Translations under genes and position numbers: made by a program
Source: Achromobacter xylosoxidans
Lineage (GTDB): Bacteria > Pseudomonadota > Gammaproteobacteria > Burkholderiales > Burkholderiaceae_B
Length of the DNA stretch: 64,000 nt
Direction of reading: 5' to 3'
NCBI RefSeq assembly: GCF_001457475.1
Contig: NZ_LN831029.1
Location: 62,001 to 126,000, forward strand
Shown here: one piece after another, positions 50,499 to 62,879 of the stretch
Layout of the letters: each line of letters starts with the position of its first letter
How positions within the stretch are numbered: position 1 is the stretch's first letter
The notes under the pieces: model-generated
Told to the model about the DNA's origin: nothing
Database searches by the model: none
Seen by the model: the letters and a program-made list of their open reading frames with translations, nothing else

Positions 50499-52646
50499 TC
50501 AGGCCGTCATCCTTGCGGCGGGCTGGCTGGCGGCATGAAGTTCCACCAGCGCGTCCACCGCCACCGCGCCCTGCCCCACGGCGCCGACCATCACCGGGTT
50601 GATGTCGACCGACGCCAGCCGCGGACCGGCCGCCAATGCGTAGTTGCCGAGCGCCACCACCTGTTGCGCCAGGGCGGCGACGTCGGCGGGCGGATCGCCC
50701 CGCACGCCTTGCAGCAGCGCGCCGATGCGCAGGTCGCGCAGCTTCTCGACCACCTGCGCGGCATCGAACGGCGGCATCAGCACCGCCACGTCGCGCAATG
50801 CCTCGACGTACTTGCCGCCGCTGCCGATCATCACGACCGGCCCCAGCACCGGATCGACGCGCGCGCCCAGCGCGCATTCGTGCTGGCCGCGCTGCATCCG
50901 CGCCACCAGCCAGGCGCCGTCGCGAACGTTCAGCTTACCCAAGGTTTGGGCTTGATGGGAAAACGCGGCGCGCAGTGCGGTTTCGTCGTCCAGGCCCAGC
51001 GCGACCAGTCCGTGTTCGGACTTGTGCGGCAATTGTGCCGAGCAAGCCTTCAGCGCCACCGGCGCGCCGATGCGGCGCCACGCGGCAATGGCCTCGTCGG
51101 CCGTGCGGCAGACGGCATGTTCGATCACCGCCAGTCCGTTGCCGGCCAGCAGCGCCAGGCTGTCCGCTTCGGACAGGAAGCCTGCGGCTTCGTTCGGGGC
51201 CGGCTCCGCCGCCACAATGCCTTGCGATGCTGCCGGTGACGCCATGCGGCCGCGTTCGCGCAACCGCCGCAGGCGCAACAGCGCCGACAAGGCATCCATC
51301 GCCTGGATCTCGTCGGCGTAAACGGGCAGGCCGCGCGCGCGGAACGCGCTGGCCACGTTGTCCTGCCACGCCACCACCACCACCGGCCTGGATGCCGCCC
51401 GCGCGAAGCCGGCTGCGTCCGTTGCGAACGAATCCACGTCGTAGCCGCGTCCCGCCACCGGAATGTCCAGCAGGAACATGTCGGCCGCCGGGTCGGCGCC
51501 GATTACGGGCAGCACTTGCCCGAACAGGCCGTTGTTCGACAGCAGCGCGGCGGTGATGTCCACGGGGTTGACGGTGGTGGCATAGCCGGGCAGACGCTCG
51601 GCCAGTGCCTGCTGGGTGGCGTCGGCCAGCGGCGCGATCTCCAGGCCGCGCTCGGCGGCCGCGTCCGAGGCCAGCACACAGCTGGCGCCGGAGTTGCTGA
51701 CCACCACCACGCGCGGCCCTTGCGGCAAGGGGCTGCGCAGGGCCAGCTCGGCGTAGCGCACCAGTTCCTGCGGATCGCGCGCGCGCAGGATGCCGTGGTG
51801 TTCGAAGAACGCATCCACCGCGCGGTCCTCATTGGCCAGCGCCCCGGTATGCGAGGCCGCGGCGCGCGCGCCGGCCTCGGAGCGGCCCGACTTGACCACG
51901 ATCAGCGGCACGCCGCGCGCCCGCGCCAGCGCGGCCGCCTCGGCCAGCGGCCCTGCCCCGCGCAGCGATTCCAGGTACAGCAGCACGCAGCCGACTTCCG
52001 GATCGCGCAGCGTCGCGCAGGCCAGTTCGGCGACCGACACGTCGGCCTCGTTGCCGGTGGCATGCACGTGGCGCACGCCGATGCCGCGCTGGCGCAATAG
52101 GCCGTAGACCATGGCGCACATGCCGCCGCTCTGGCTGATGACCGCCACCGGCCCGTCGCCCGGCGCCACCTCCAGGAACATGGTGGAGAAGCTGGCGATG
52201 GCGCCGTTGCCGAAGTTGGCCAGGCCCTGCGAGTTGGGGCCGACGATGCGCATGCCGGCGGCGCGGGCGCGCGCCGTCATCGCATCCTGCAGGGCGCGCC
52301 CGGCTTCACCGGTTTCCGAGAAGCCGGCCGAGATGACGATGGCCGCCGCCACGCCCAGTGCGGCGCATTCATCCACCGCCCGCAACGCCTGCTCGCCCGC
52401 CACCGCCACGATCGCCAGGTCCGGCGCGGCGGGCAACGCGGCCAGGCTGGGCCAGGCGCGTTCGCCCTGGACTTCGGCGCGTTGCGGGTTGATCGGGTAC
52501 AGCGTGCCCGCATAGCCGTGGCGCCGCATGTAGTGGATCGGCCGGCCGCCGATCTTGTCGGGATTGTCGGAGGCGCCGACGATCGCGATCGAGGCCGGAT
52601 CGAGCAGGCGCGCGAGGCTGGCGTCGCCGATGGGTACAGAAGCCAT
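50499..52646 (-). CDS. ADP-forming acetate-CoA ligase family protein
   Basis: The 715-residue protein fuses a CoA-binding domain ([23 protein letters not shown], about 12-35), a succinyl-CoA ligase-like domain ([18 protein letters not shown], about 165) and a C-terminal ATP-grasp domain ([29 protein letters not shown], about 545). It forms acyl-CoA with ADP release, or the reverse with ATP gain. GGGGAG before ATG 52646 supports this start over a TTG four codons upstream. A second CoA-activating enzyme ends the same operon. Confidence 0.9.
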   Translation of the reverse strand: MASVPIGDASLARLLDPASIAIVGASDNPDKIGGRPIHYMRRHGYAGTLYPINPQRAEVQGERAWPSLAALPAAPDLAIVAVAGEQALRAVDECAALGVAAAIVISAGFSETGEAGRALQDAMTARARAAGMRIVGPNSQGLANFGNGAIASFSTMFLEVAPGDGPVAVISQSGGMCAMVYGLLRQRGIGVRHVHATGNEADVSVAELACATLRDPEVGCVLLYLESLRGAGPLAEAAALARARGVPLIVVKSGRSEAGARAAASHTGALANEDRAVDAFFEHHGILRARDPQELVRYAELALRSPLPQGPRVVVVSNSGASCVLASDAAAERGLEIAPLADATQQALAERLPGYATTVNPVDITAALLSNNGLFGQVLPVIGADPAADMFLLDIPVAGRGYDVDSFATDAAGFARAASRPVVVVAWQDNVASAFRARGLPVYADEIQAMDALSALLRLRRLRERGRMASPAASQGIVAAEPAPNEAAGFLSEADSLALLAGNGLAVIEHAVCRTADEAIAAWRRIGAPVALKACSAQLPHKSEHGLVALGLDDETALRAAFSHQAQTLGKLNVRDGAWLVARMQRGQHECALGARVDPVLGPVVMIGSGGKYVEALRDVAVLMPPFDAAQVVEKLRDLRIGALLQGVRGDPPADVAALAQQVVALGNYALAAGPRLASVDINPVMVGAVGQGAVAVDALVELHAASQPAARMTA

Positions 52647-52682
52647 GAAACTCCCCAAGGTAGGATGAAGGCGGGCGCGGGG

Positions 52683-53658
52683 TCAGTTGACCGTGGCGCC
52701 GGAAGTCTTGACCACGCCGGCCCATTTCTCGACCTCGGTGTCGAGGAAGCGCGCCGTGTCGGCGGGCGTCTTCCATTCCGAGGCGAAGCCCTGGGCGGCG
52801 AATTTCTGCTGGATGTCGGCGCGGCCCAGCACCTTCTGCAAGGCGCCGTTCAATCGGTCCACCACCGATGCCGGCGTGCCGGCCGGGGCCAGCAGCCCGT
52901 TCCAGGCGGTGGCTTCGTAGCCCGGCAGCCCGGCCTCGGCCACGGTGGGCACGTTGGGCGCGGCGGGCGAGCGCGCCGCGCCGGTCACGGCCAGCGCCTT
53001 GAGCTTGCCGCCGTTCACGTAGGGCATCGACGACAGCATGGTGTCGAACATGATGTCGGCCTGGCCGCCCATCACGTCTGTCAGGGCCGGCGCGCTGCCG
53101 CGATAGGGAACATGCACCATGCGCACGCCGGCCATGGCGCCGAACAGTTCGGCCGCCAGGTGGGTGGACTGGCCGTTGCCCGACGAGGCGAAGGTCAGCT
53201 TGCCCGGCGTGGACTTGGCCAGCGCGATCAGCTCGCGCACGTTGCTGGCCGGCAGGTCGGGGCGTGTCACGATCACCAGCGGGCCGGCGGTCAGCAGCGA
53301 CACGGGCGCGAAGCTCTTGCGGGTGTCGTAGTTCATTCAGGTTCTTGAACAGCGACATGTTGATGGCGTGGGCCGTGGTCGCCAGCAGCAGCGTGTAGCC
53401 GTCGGGCGCGGCCTTGGCCACCATGTCGGCGCCGATGTTGCCGCCGGCGCCGGAGCGGTTGTCGACGATGATGGTCTGCTTGAGTTCGTCGCCCAGGCCC
53501 TGCGCGACCACACGGGCCACGATGTCGGTGGGACCGCCCGGCGGGTACGGCACCACCAGGGTGATGGGTTTGGTCGGCCAGTCCTGGGCGGCCGAGGCGG
53601 CGGCTGCCACCAGGGAAAGCGCGGCCAGGGCCGTGCGGCATGCTGCGATTGCGCGCAT
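52683..53658 (-). pseudogene. Bug/TctC periplasmic binding protein, frameshifted
   Basis: The N-terminal part in one frame (signal [23 protein letters not shown], then [52 protein letters not shown] and NMSLFKNLN) and the C-terminal part in another ([21 protein letters not shown] to GATVN) together make one complete roughly 322-residue Bug protein. The break is at 53332-53339, where TGAA occurs twice in tandem on the minus strand (TGAATGAA). Removing one copy restores [22 protein letters not shown] precedes ATG 53658. It could be true decay, a reversible slippage site, or a sequencing error. Confidence 0.85.
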
Positions 53659-53719
53659 GATTGTCTCCTCCGTCGTGCGGATATGTTGTTTTGCTGGGGA
53701 TGGTGTTGCCGGCGGCGCT

Positions 53720-54061
53720 TCAAGGCGGCCGGCGCGCCTCGAAACCGAGCAATGCGCGGCCGTCGATCGTGATCGCGCGGCCCATGACCTGCTGGCCGAT
53801 GGCGATGCCGGCATCGGCATGGCCCATCAGCACCGCGCCCTCTTCCAGGCGCACCAGCACCAGCACGTAGGGCACGCGCGCGCGCCAGAAGGCGTCGGGC
53901 GCGCGGTGGATCTCGGTGCGCGCCAGCACTTCGCCCGCGCCGCTGCTGCGCCGCCATGGCAGATGGGTGCCGCCGCAATGGGCGCAGGCGTAGGGACGCA
54001 GCGCCCACCACGCGCCGCAATCCTCGCAGCGTTGCAGTTCCAGCGGATCGCGGGCGTTCAT
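53720..54061 (-). CDS. DUF35 zinc-ribbon OB-fold protein
   Basis: The 113-residue protein has the rubredoxin-like zinc ribbon C12-x2-C15 and C26-x2-C29, followed by an OB-like strand set ([33 protein letters not shown]). DUF35 proteins bind acyl-CoA and partner with thiolase-like proteins (for example ChsH2-type domains with Ltp2). The next gene upstream, overlapping by four bases, is exactly such a thiolase-like protein, so the two probably form a complex. Confidence 0.9.
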   Translation of the reverse strand: MNARDPLELQRCEDCGAWWALRPYACAHCGGTHLPWRRSSGAGEVLARTEIHRAPDAFWRARVPYVLVLVRLEEGAVLMGHADAGIAIGQQVMGRAITIDGRALLGFEARRPP

Positions 54062-55206
54062 CGACGGCCCTCCGCCTGCAGCACCAGGCTGACGTGGGCG
54101 GACAGCACGCCGCCGTCCGCATGCACCAGCGCGCAGCGCGGCGCGCCCGCCTGCCGCGATCCGGCCCGGCCCGCCAGCTGGGTCCAGGCCTCGGCCACGT
54201 GCGCCATGCCGCCCGCCACGCCGGAATGCCCGAACGACAGCAGGCCCCCGTGGGTGTTGAGCGGCAGCGGTCCGGCGGCGTCGAAGTCGCCGCGCCGCGC
54301 GCGATCCGCCGCGCCGCCGCGCGGCGCGAAGCCCAGTTCTTCCAGCAGCATGGCCAGCGTGATGGTGAAGGAGTCGTAGATGCCCAGGTAGTCGACCTGG
54401 TCCGGGCCGATGCCGGCGTCGGCATAGGCCTGCCCGAGCGCGCGCGCCGCGCCGGTGTCGAGAATGTCGCGCAGCGCCGACAGGTGCTGGTGGCGATGCG
54501 CCTGCCCCGCGCCGCTGATGCGCACCGGCCCGTCGTCCGCGCCGACCACCAGCGCCACCGCGCCGTCGGAGATCGGGCAGCAGTCCAGCAAGTGCAGCGG
54601 CGTGGCGATGGGCCGGGACGCCAGCACCTGGTCCACGCCGATGGCTTCGCTCAGGTGCGCATGCGGGTGGCTGGCGGCGTGGCGCCGCATCAACGCGGCG
54701 AGCTCGGCCAGGTCTTCGCGGCGGGTGCCGGTCTGGTGCATGTAGGCGGAAGCCAGCAGCGCGTAATAGGCCGGCACCGACGCGCCGTTGGGCACCTCAG
54801 TGTCGGCTTCGCCGACTTGCGCCAGCGTCTGGATGGAGGCATCGACGGCCTGGCCGGTCAGGCGGTTTTCGCCCGCCACCACCAGCACGCGGCGGCAGCG
54901 GCCGGCGCGCACCAGTTCGCGCGCCAGCATCACCATGGCCGCGCCGGTGGCGCCGCCCATCTGCATGCCGTGGGCGTAGTGCGGGTCCAGGCCCAGCTTT
55001 TCGCTGAGCAGCGTGGCCAGCATCAGGTGCGGAAAGGTGGTGGCGTAGCCGCACAGCACGCCGTCGATATCGGCGCGCCGCAGGCCGGACTGCGCCAGCG
55101 CGGCGTTGGCGGCCTCGGCCATCAGGTCCAGGGCCGAGCGGCCCTCGTGGCGGCCGAAGCGCGTGGTGGCCGCGGCCAGCAGGTAGGCGTGGTGGAGATC
55201 AGGCAT
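54058..55206 (-). CDS. Thiolase-superfamily protein without nucleophilic cysteine (Ltp2-like)
   Basis: The 382-residue protein has the SCP2-thiolase layout: SALDLMAEAANAALAQSGLRRADIDGVL, then CCPISDGAVALVVG, IGPDQVDYLGIYDSFTITL and NTHGGLLSFGHSGVAGG. In thiolases a cysteine follows the early helix; here the segment reads GMQMGGATGAAM, with no cysteine. The usual C-terminal CxGGG is HADGGV. Similar cysteine-free proteins paired with DUF35 act as CoA-dependent retro-aldolases (Ltp2 in steroid side-chain breakdown). It overlaps the DUF35 gene by four bases and the IclR gene by eight. An aldolase role is an inference. Confidence 0.8.
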   Translation of the reverse strand: MPDLHHAYLLAAATTRFGRHEGRSALDLMAEAANAALAQSGLRRADIDGVLCGYATTFPHLMLATLLSEKLGLDPHYAHGMQMGGATGAAMVMLARELVRAGRCRRVLVVAGENRLTGQAVDASIQTLAQVGEADTEVPNGASVPAYYALLASAYMHQTGTRREDLAELAALMRRHAASHPHAHLSEAIGVDQVLASRPIATPLHLLDCCPISDGAVALVVGADDGPVRISGAGQAHRHQHLSALRDILDTGAARALGQAYADAGIGPDQVDYLGIYDSFTITLAMLLEELGFAPRGGAADRARRGDFDAAGPLPLNTHGGLLSFGHSGVAGGMAHVAEAWTQLAGRAGSRQAGAPRCALVHADGGVLSAHVSLVLQAEGRR

Positions 55207-55969
55207 GGGGCATCCAGGCGCGTTCGATGGCGCGGGCTTCGGCGGCCAGCGCCTGGGCCAGTTCCTGTTCGCGCGATTCGACGCGCTCGCTCAATGCCGC
55301 CACGCTGAGCGCGGCGATGGCGCGGCCGCTGGGACCGCGCACGGCCACGCCCAGGCCGCCCATCTTTTCCACCACCACGTCCAGCAGCATGGCGTGGCCG
55401 AGCTTGCGGGCGCGCGCCGTCATCTGTTCCAGCAGCCGCACCGGATAGCGCGGGTAGCGTTCCTGCAACCGCTGGTGCACCGGCGGCAGCACCGCCTGGG
55501 TTTCGTTCTCGTCCATGGCCGCCAGCAGCGCCAGGCTGCCGGCGCCGATGCCGAGCGGACGGCGGCTGCCGATCTCCAGGTAGTTGGCGCGGATCGGGTA
55601 GTCGCCGAAGCACAGATCCAGGCAGACCGATTCCCAGCCGGTCGGCATCGACAGGATGACGGTGTCGCCGAACTTGCGCGCCAGGCGGATCAGCGCCGGC
55701 CGCGCCAGGGCGCGCAGATCGAGGCCGTCGACCATGGCGTGGTGCATGGCATAGACCTGCGGACCGAGCATGTAGTGCTTGCTGACCGGGTCTCGCTCCA
55801 CGAAACCCTCGGCTTCCAGGTCCTTCAGGATGCGCAGCGCGGTGGACACATCCAGCTGCGCTGCCTGGGCGATGTCGGTCAGTCGCTGGACGCGCCGGTT
55901 CGACAGGCTGGCGAGGACGCGGCAGACCTTTTTCGTCGCAGAAACAAGGCTTGTATCCGGTGTGGACAT
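55199..55969 (-). CDS. IclR family transcriptional regulator
   Basis: The 256-residue protein has an N-terminal winged helix (RVQRLTDIAQAAQLDVSTALRILKDLEAEGFVER, about 26-59) and a C-terminal effector domain (GLGVAVRGPSGRAIAALSVAALSERVE, about 200-226). It is the first gene of the nine-gene catabolic operon and overlaps the thiolase-like gene by eight bases, suggesting autoregulation with the operon. The effector is probably a CoA-pathway intermediate or aromatic/acyl acid. Confidence 0.92.
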   Translation of the reverse strand: MSTPDTSLVSATKKVCRVLASLSNRRVQRLTDIAQAAQLDVSTALRILKDLEAEGFVERDPVSKHYMLGPQVYAMHHAMVDGLDLRALARPALIRLARKFGDTVILSMPTGWESVCLDLCFGDYPIRANYLEIGSRRPLGIGAGSLALLAAMDENETQAVLPPVHQRLQERYPRYPVRLLEQMTARARKLGHAMLLDVVVEKMGGLGVAVRGPSGRAIAALSVAALSERVESREQELAQALAAEARAIERAWMPHA

Positions 55970-56053
55970 GGCAGCGGCAGAGCCCGATGGCTGAACATGG
56001 TCACAAGATAGGCAGGCCCGCGACGAGGGTAAAGTTGCGTCGCAACAAAATTT

Positions 56054-56082
56054 CGCCCAGCAACAATCGTGGTTGCCGGGCG
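56054..56082 (-). terminator. Terminator of the MFS exporter gene
   Basis: On the minus strand CGCCCGGCAAC and GTTGCTGGGCG form an 11-bp stem with one G-T pair and a 7-base loop, then AAATTTTG. It starts about 12 bases after the stop and isolates the exporter from the IclR operon, whose start is at 55969. Confidence 0.75.
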
Positions 56083-56094
56083 ATGCGGCCAGGG

Positions 56095-57327
56095 TCAGGC
56101 CGGTTCGGTTTCGGGATGCAGCGAACGCAGTCTGCGCAGCTCGGGGAACCAGCGCATCCACAGCCCCGCCACCGCAATCGTGCCCAGGCCGCCCACCACC
56201 ACGGCCGGCACCGCGCCCAGCAGCGCCGCCATCACGCCGGACTCGAATTCCCCCAGCTGGTTCGAGGCGCCGACGAACAGCGTATTCACCGCGCTGACGC
56301 GGCCCAGCATGTGGTCGGGCGTGTTCAACTGCACCAGCGACGAACGCACCACCACGCTGATGGCGTCGGCCGCGCCCAGCACCACCAGCGCGCCCACCGA
56401 CAGCGGAATCGAGGTCGACAGGCCGAACACGGTGGTGGCCAGGCCGAACAGGATCAGCGCGCCGAACAGCAGGCGGCCGACGTGCTCGCCCAGGCTCAGG
56501 CGCGCCAGCGTCAGCGACATCAGCATGGCGCCACAGGCCGGCGCCGCGCGCAGCGCGCCCAGCGCCCAGGGACCGGCGTGCAGAATATCCTTGGCGAAGA
56601 TCGGCAGCAGCGCGGTGGCCCCGCCCAGCAGCACCGCGAACAGGTCCAGCGATAGCGTGCCCAGCAGGATGCGGCGCTGGAAGATGAAGGTGATGCCCGC
56701 GAACAGCGTGCGCCAGGTAGTGGGCTCCCTGCGCGGCGGGGCGCGGTCGATCGACATGCTGGCGATGCAGGCGAAGCCGCACAGGTACAGCGCCGCCGCC
56801 ACGCAGTAGACCCACCCGGCCCCCAGCCCGTAGCCGATGCCGCCCAGCGCCGGGCCGGCGATCTGCGCGATCTGGCCGCCGGAGGACGACAGCGCGGTGG
56901 CGCGCGGCAGCCACTCGCGCGGCACGATGGCGGGGATCAGCGTGGTCAGCGTGGGCGCCTCGAAGGCGCGCGCCGAGCTCATGATGATGAGGGTGGCGTA
57001 GATCAGCGTCTTGCCGCCGACGCCGTGCAGCGCGGCGATCGCCAGCAGCAAGGTGGCCAGGGTCTCGACCGCCATGCAGATGGCGACGATCTTGCGGCGG
57101 TCGTAGCGGTCGGCCACGTGCCCCACCACCAACGTCAGCGCCGCCATCGGCAGGAACTGCGCCAGCCCGATCAGGCCCAGGTCGAGCGCGCTGCCCGACA
57201 GCGCATAGACCTGCCAGCCCACCGCCACCGAGACGATCTGGAAGGCCAGCGACGCGCCGATGCGCGCGAACAGGAAGTGCAGGAAGGCGGGACGGTAAAG
57301 CGGACTGGGGGAGTCGGGGGCGGGCAT
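56095..57327 (-). CDS. MFS transporter (enterobactin-exporter EntS-like group)
   Basis: The 410-residue protein has the MFS_3-type opening (FLFARIGASLAFQIVSVAVGWQVYALSGSALDLGLIGLAQFLP) and motif A GHVADRYDRRKIVAI, with 12 hydrophobic segments. This group includes EntS-type exporters, though no siderophore synthesis genes are nearby, so substrate assignment is not justified. Single gene with its own terminator. Confidence 0.88.
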   Translation of the reverse strand: MPAPDSPSPLYRPAFLHFLFARIGASLAFQIVSVAVGWQVYALSGSALDLGLIGLAQFLPMAALTLVVGHVADRYDRRKIVAICMAVETLATLLLAIAALHGVGGKTLIYATLIIMSSARAFEAPTLTTLIPAIVPREWLPRATALSSSGGQIAQIAGPALGGIGYGLGAGWVYCVAAALYLCGFACIASMSIDRAPPRREPTTWRTLFAGITFIFQRRILLGTLSLDLFAVLLGGATALLPIFAKDILHAGPWALGALRAAPACGAMLMSLTLARLSLGEHVGRLLFGALILFGLATTVFGLSTSIPLSVGALVVLGAADAISVVVRSSLVQLNTPDHMLGRVSAVNTLFVGASNQLGEFESGVMAALLGAVPAVVVGGLGTIAVAGLWMRWFPELRRLRSLHPETEPA

Positions 57328-57448
57328 CGGGGCGGGGGCGCGCGGCGTATGCGCGGGCGGGGATCGGAATCCCGCATTCTAGGGAATACCGGCTGACGGG
57401 AAACTAAGAGTCGATTCCCGCCAGGCGGCCGGTGCTCGGGCGCGAACG

Positions 57449-57859
57449 CTAGGCCTTTGGCCAGTAGGTGCCGAAATACCAGAGATTGCCCTCGGGGTCG
57501 CGGCAGGCGAAGTCGCGGCTGCCGTGCGGCGAGTCATAGGGCTCGGCCACGATGGTCGTGCCGCCTGCCTTCAGCCTGGCGTGCAGGGCGTCGGGATCGT
57601 CCACCGCCAGATACAGCGCGTCGGTGCGGCGGCCTTGCGGATCGCCGACCTGTTTGCCGTAGTCGTCGTCGCGATGCTGTCCCAGCATCAGGATGGAACT
57701 GCCACAGGCCATTTCGGCGTGTTGCACGACGGCGCCGTCGCGGTAGACGGCCAGTTCCGTGAAGCCCAGCATGGCGGTCAGCCAGCGCATCATGGCGTCC
57801 GGATCGTGACAGCGCAGCGTGGGAAACAGGCGGGGCGGTTCTTTGGAGGTCGGGTTCAT
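57449..57859 (-). CDS. VOC family protein (glyoxalase-like)
   Basis: The 136-residue protein has the VOC unit FPTLRCHDPDAMMRWLTAMLGFTELAVYRDG, then ALYLAVDDPDALHARLKAGGT and DSPHGSRDFACRDPEGNLWYFGTY. The last segment keeps the DPxGNxWxF motif of the PhnB-like/YciI-like group. AGGAGC seven bases before ATG 57859 supports this start over an upstream ATG. It is followed by a 70-base gap to an AraC-type regulator transcribed toward it, which probably controls it. Confidence 0.88.
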   Translation of the reverse strand: MNPTSKEPPRLFPTLRCHDPDAMMRWLTAMLGFTELAVYRDGAVVQHAEMACGSSILMLGQHRDDDYGKQVGDPQGRRTDALYLAVDDPDALHARLKAGGTTIVAEPYDSPHGSRDFACRDPEGNLWYFGTYWPKA

Positions 57860-57929
57860 CGGCAAGCTCCTGGGGCAAGAGGGAGCCTTCATGATGAACC
57901 GATGCGCGGGCCGCGGTCTTGAAGATTTG

Positions 57930-58727
57930 TTACCCGGCCTGGCGCCGCGCCCAGGCCTGCGGCGATTCGCCCGCCAGGTCGATGAATTCACGCGCCAGAT
58001 GCGCCTGGTCGGCATAGCCGCCGGCGGCGGCCACCTGGGCCCATTCGCTGCCAGGCTCCCGGGCCAGCCGGCAGGCCTGGTGAAAGCGCAGCATGCGCGC
58101 CAGGGCTTTCGGGCCCAGGCCCATTTCGGCCCGGAAACGGTGCAGCAGGTGCTTGCGGCTCCAGCCGATTTCGGCGGCCAGCGCGCCGATGCGCAACGCG
58201 CCGTGGTCGCGCAGCAGCAGCCGGTAGGCATGCGTCACCGGTTCCGATGGGGCGCGCCCGAGGCGGCGGAGGATGAATGCCTCGACCAGGGCGAAGCGCC
58301 GCGGCCAGTCCGGCAGGTTGCCCAGCCGCTCGCGCAGCGCCGGGCCATCGCGGCCGAGCGCGTCGCCCAGGTTGACCAGGCGGTTCGCCAGGTCCGCGAC
58401 CATGCCGCCGAAGAAGCGGTACGCGCCGGGCAGCGTGAAGTCGACCTGCAGGCATTCGGCGGCGCCGTCGGAGGCGACGAACACCGGGCCGGCATACAGC
58501 CCGGACGCGAAGCTGGACCAGGGCGCCGCGGCGTCCGCGCGGCCCAGTCCGATGCCGAAAGGGCTGCCGAAGCTGATCACCAGCGGCACGGTCAGCGGGG
58601 CGCCTTCGAGCCACTGCATACCGGCGCCTTGCCCGCTTTCGCGGTAGCCGGTCAGGTGCGACACGATGCCGGCCAGCCGTGCCGACGGCGGGACCTGGAT
58701 CAACGCGCAGGACGTCTGGCTGGCCAT
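57930..58727 (-). CDS. AraC family transcriptional regulator
   Basis: The 265-residue protein has a divergent N-terminal ligand domain (GSPFGIGLGRADAAAPWSSFASGLYAGPVFV) and a C-terminal AraC helix-turn-helix pair: RIGALAAEIGWSRKHLLHRFRAEMGLGPKALARMLRFHQA (about 178-217) and WAQVAAAGGYADQAHLAREFIDLAGESPQAWARRQ. It is on the same strand as and just upstream of the VOC gene. Confidence 0.9.
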   Translation of the reverse strand: MASQTSCALIQVPPSARLAGIVSHLTGYRESGQGAGMQWLEGAPLTVPLVISFGSPFGIGLGRADAAAPWSSFASGLYAGPVFVASDGAAECLQVDFTLPGAYRFFGGMVADLANRLVNLGDALGRDGPALRERLGNLPDWPRRFALVEAFILRRLGRAPSEPVTHAYRLLLRDHGALRIGALAAEIGWSRKHLLHRFRAEMGLGPKALARMLRFHQACRLAREPGSEWAQVAAAGGYADQAHLAREFIDLAGESPQAWARRQAG

Positions 58728-58785
58728 GCGTGCCCCTTGTGGAAAGACACGCCATCGCCGCGGAGGCCGGCGATGGCGCGCGCGT

Positions 58786-60801
<2,016 letters not shown>

Positions 60802-60896
60802 GGCGTTATCCAGACTGGGATGATTCGTTGACTACGTTGCAGCGGCGAGCGCGTTGCATCCAAAACCCTCACACCTCGCATCACGCCGACCTTATC

Positions 60897-60976
60897 GGGG
60901 ACACCGCGGATCCGGCTTCGCCGGTCCGCCGGTGTCGCCCCCTTGAGGGGGCGCGCGCAGCGCGTAGGGGGTGGGC
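60897..60976. repeat. Palindromic intergenic repeat between carboxylase genes
   Basis: Three hairpins occur in 80 bases. GACACCG...CCGGC-TTCG-CCGG...CGGTGTC spans 60900-60936, CCCCC-TTGA-GGGGG lies at 60938-60951, and a GC-alternating block follows (60950-60964). Elements of this shape ending in a TTGAGGGGG-type hairpin and GGGGGTGGGC are frequent in Bordetella, Achromobacter and relatives. It interrupts the carboxylase operon and could act as an mRNA processing/stability site. Confidence 0.6.
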
Positions 60977-60982
60977 TTTCTT

Positions 60983-62590
<1,608 letters not shown>

Positions 62591-62813
62591 GGGGTACCAC
62601 CCGTCCTGCTTAATGGGATGTTGAAGGCGCTCGGGGTCGAGCGGTTTGTCTCGCTGCCCGCTGAGCCGGGCATTCTTGTCATGGATTAACTCAGCTGCAT
62701 TTCGTTGCGCCTCTCCCGCACGGCCCGCCGACCGACCCGTCGCGGACTTCGCCTTGCGGAAAAGGCGCAGCGAAATGATGCCCCTCGGTGTGCCCGCTAC
62801 GCGGGCTTGCGGC

Positions 62814-62869
62814 CTCCCGAGGCGGCGCTTTTTCCCAGGGACATCCAGGGAAAAAGCGCGCCTCGGGAG
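62814..62869. repeat. Large inverted repeat between thiolase and carboxyltransferase genes
   Basis: CTCCCGAGGCGGCGC-TTTTTCCC (62814-62836) pairs with GGGAAAAAGCGCGCCTCGGGAG (62848-62869), with a single extra base on the left arm. It borders an 11-base loop. The rest of 62591-62879 holds a further CCCGC/GCGGG hairpin and nothing else recognised. It may attenuate transcription into the carboxylase genes. Confidence 0.6.
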
Positions 62870-62879
62870 AAATACCGCC

